Of a stretch of 64,000 nt of DNA, positions 63,271 through 64,000 are shown one piece after another. Positions within the stretch are counted from its first letter, which is position 1. Each line of letters starts with the position of its first letter. The notes beneath the pieces were generated by a model. It saw only the letters and a list, made by a program, of their open reading frames with translations. It searched no databases and had not been told where the DNA came from. This DNA is from Gluconobacter sp. Dm-62 (GTDB taxonomy: Bacteria; Pseudomonadota; Alphaproteobacteria; Acetobacterales; Acetobacteraceae): positions 1 to 64,000 of the forward strand of contig NZ_JAERLY010000014.1 of assembly GCF_018256155.1 (NCBI RefSeq), given 5' to 3'. Position numbers and translations under genes: made by a program.

Positions 63271-64000
63271 ATGAAATCTATTGATACCCTCCGTTTTGGT
63301 GGTCAGGATGTGCTGCCTCTGATCGAAGGGGGCAAAGGTGTTTCCGTCTCCACGGGCGTCTCGGCCGGACACTGGGCCGCCGCCGGCGGGATCGGGACCA
63401 TCTCTGCCGTCAATGCGGACAGCTATGATCAGGACGGAAATCCCGTTCCGCAGATCTATCACGGCCGCACGCGTCGTGAGCGTCAGCTGGAACTGATCCG
63501 CTACGCGATCGATGGTGGTATTGCCCAGGCAAAAATCGCCCATGACATTTCGGGTGGCAGGGGCCGTATCAACGTCAATATCCTGTGGGAGATGGGCGGC
63601 GCCGAAGAGGTCATTACCGGGATCCTCGAAGGGGCTCCGGGACTGGTGCATGGCGTGACATGTGGTGCGGGCATGCCGTATCGGCTGTCCGACATCGCGG
63701 TGCGCTTTGGCATTCCGTATTACCCGATCGTCTCTTCGGGACGCGCGTTCAATGCCCTGTGGCGCCGTGCTTATGGCAAGGCTCCTGAACTGCTGGGTGG
63801 CGTAGTTTATGAAGATCCGTGGCGTGCGGGTGGTCATAATGGCCTGTCCAACACGGAAAATCCGCTGTCTCCGGAAGATCCCTTACCCCGCGTTCTCGAA
63901 CTGCGCCGTGTCATGCGCAATTATGGTCTGGGTGAAACGCCGATCATCATGGCGGGTGGCGTGTGGCATCTTGAGGACTGGCAGGACTGGATTGGCAACC
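63271..64000 (+). CDS. Nitronate monooxygenase, cut by right window edge
   Basis: 243 codons are visible from ATG 63271 and the frame is still open at the edge. Family features of the FMN-dependent 2-nitropropane dioxygenase group: VSVSTGVSAGHWAAAGGIGTI near the N-terminus, INVNILWEM, GAPGLVHGVTCGAGMPYRL, and IIMAGGVWHLEDW. Members oxidise nitronates, or act as enoyl-ACP reductase-like flavoproteins. The ribosome site is weak (GGAG 14 bases away). It follows the pnp terminator, so it starts a separate unit. Confidence 0.85.
   Translation, partial: MKSIDTLRFGGQDVLPLIEGGKGVSVSTGVSAGHWAAAGGIGTISAVNADSYDQDGNPVPQIYHGRTRRERQLELIRYAIDGGIAQAKIAHDISGGRGRINVNILWEMGGAEEVITGILEGAPGLVHGVTCGAGMPYRLSDIAVRFGIPYYPIVSSGRAFNALWRRAYGKAPELLGGVVYEDPWRAGGHNGLSNTENPLSPEDPLPRVLELRRVMRNYGLGETPIIMAGGVWHLEDWQDWIGN

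Overview
The window is a gene-dense, GC-rich bacterial chromosome segment, and its content points to an acetic acid bacterium (Acetobacteraceae, Gluconobacter-like). The signs are an alphaproteobacterial SOS box (GTTC-N7-GTTC) at recA, an alphaproteobacterial chemotaxis operon order, a YlxR-L7Ae fusion between nusA and infB, a fused folB-folK and a class I bacterial aldolase. This assignment rests on gene content, not on a database match. No rRNA, insertion sequence, prophage or CRISPR array was seen; there is one tRNA (Asp).

Layout. 1-2.3 kb: edge lipoprotein, a divergent ClpP paralogue and a ferritin-like protein. 2.3-3.5 kb: recA with its SOS box. 3.5-9.3 kb: flagellar genes in two divergent blocks (flgB-flgC-fliE-fliQ-fliR-flhB leftward, fliO-fliP rightward), separated by a GIY-YIG nuclease-like gene. 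9.3-12.1 kb: a gamma-glutamyltransferase-like lipoprotein, a DsbA-family protein and a small orphan. 12.2-14.6 kb: folate operon folP-folBK-folE. 14.7-16.6 kb: Rrf2 regulator, cupin and NAD(P)-binding epimerase. 16.8-20.5 kb: desaturase, SDR, hexapeptide acetyltransferase and class I aldolase. 20.5-22.4 kb: queuosine genes queE-queC-queD, which use the same dihydroneopterin triphosphate that FolE makes. 22.6-24.2 kb: a Wzm/Wzt-type polysaccharide exporter. 24.5-25.8 kb: DUF3147 membrane protein, tRNA-Asp and a two-lobed retropepsin-like lipoprotein.

25.9-33.1 kb is a tightly overlapping chemotaxis operon: mcp, a STAS protein, cheY1, cheA, cheW, cheR, cheB, cheY2 and a small protein with a CheZ-type DxxxQ motif. 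Its middle is visibly richer in A+T than its flanks. 33.2-39.4 kb: ispE with a TPR protein, a uracil-DNA-glycosylase-like protein and a soluble lytic transglycosylase. 39.5-43.1 kb: a Hint-domain repeat protein behind an AT-rich non-coding stretch, a DedA-family protein and cytochrome b561. 43.2-47.9 kb: a Tricorn-like S41 protease and ccmAB. 48.1-50.4 kb: an amino-acid ABC transporter with fused binding protein and permease.

50.4-53.3 kb is the best candidate for an undescribed system: three consecutive genes for a membrane-anchored single-ring AAA+ ATPase (ClpA/ClpB D2 type, without a visible ClpP-docking loop) flanked by two bitopic proteins with extracytoplasmic domains. 53.3-63.2 kb is the conserved translation and RNA-decay block (leader attenuator, rimP-nusA-ylxR/L7Ae-infB-rbfA, then truB-rpsO-pnp). 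The right edge cuts a nitronate monooxygenase gene.
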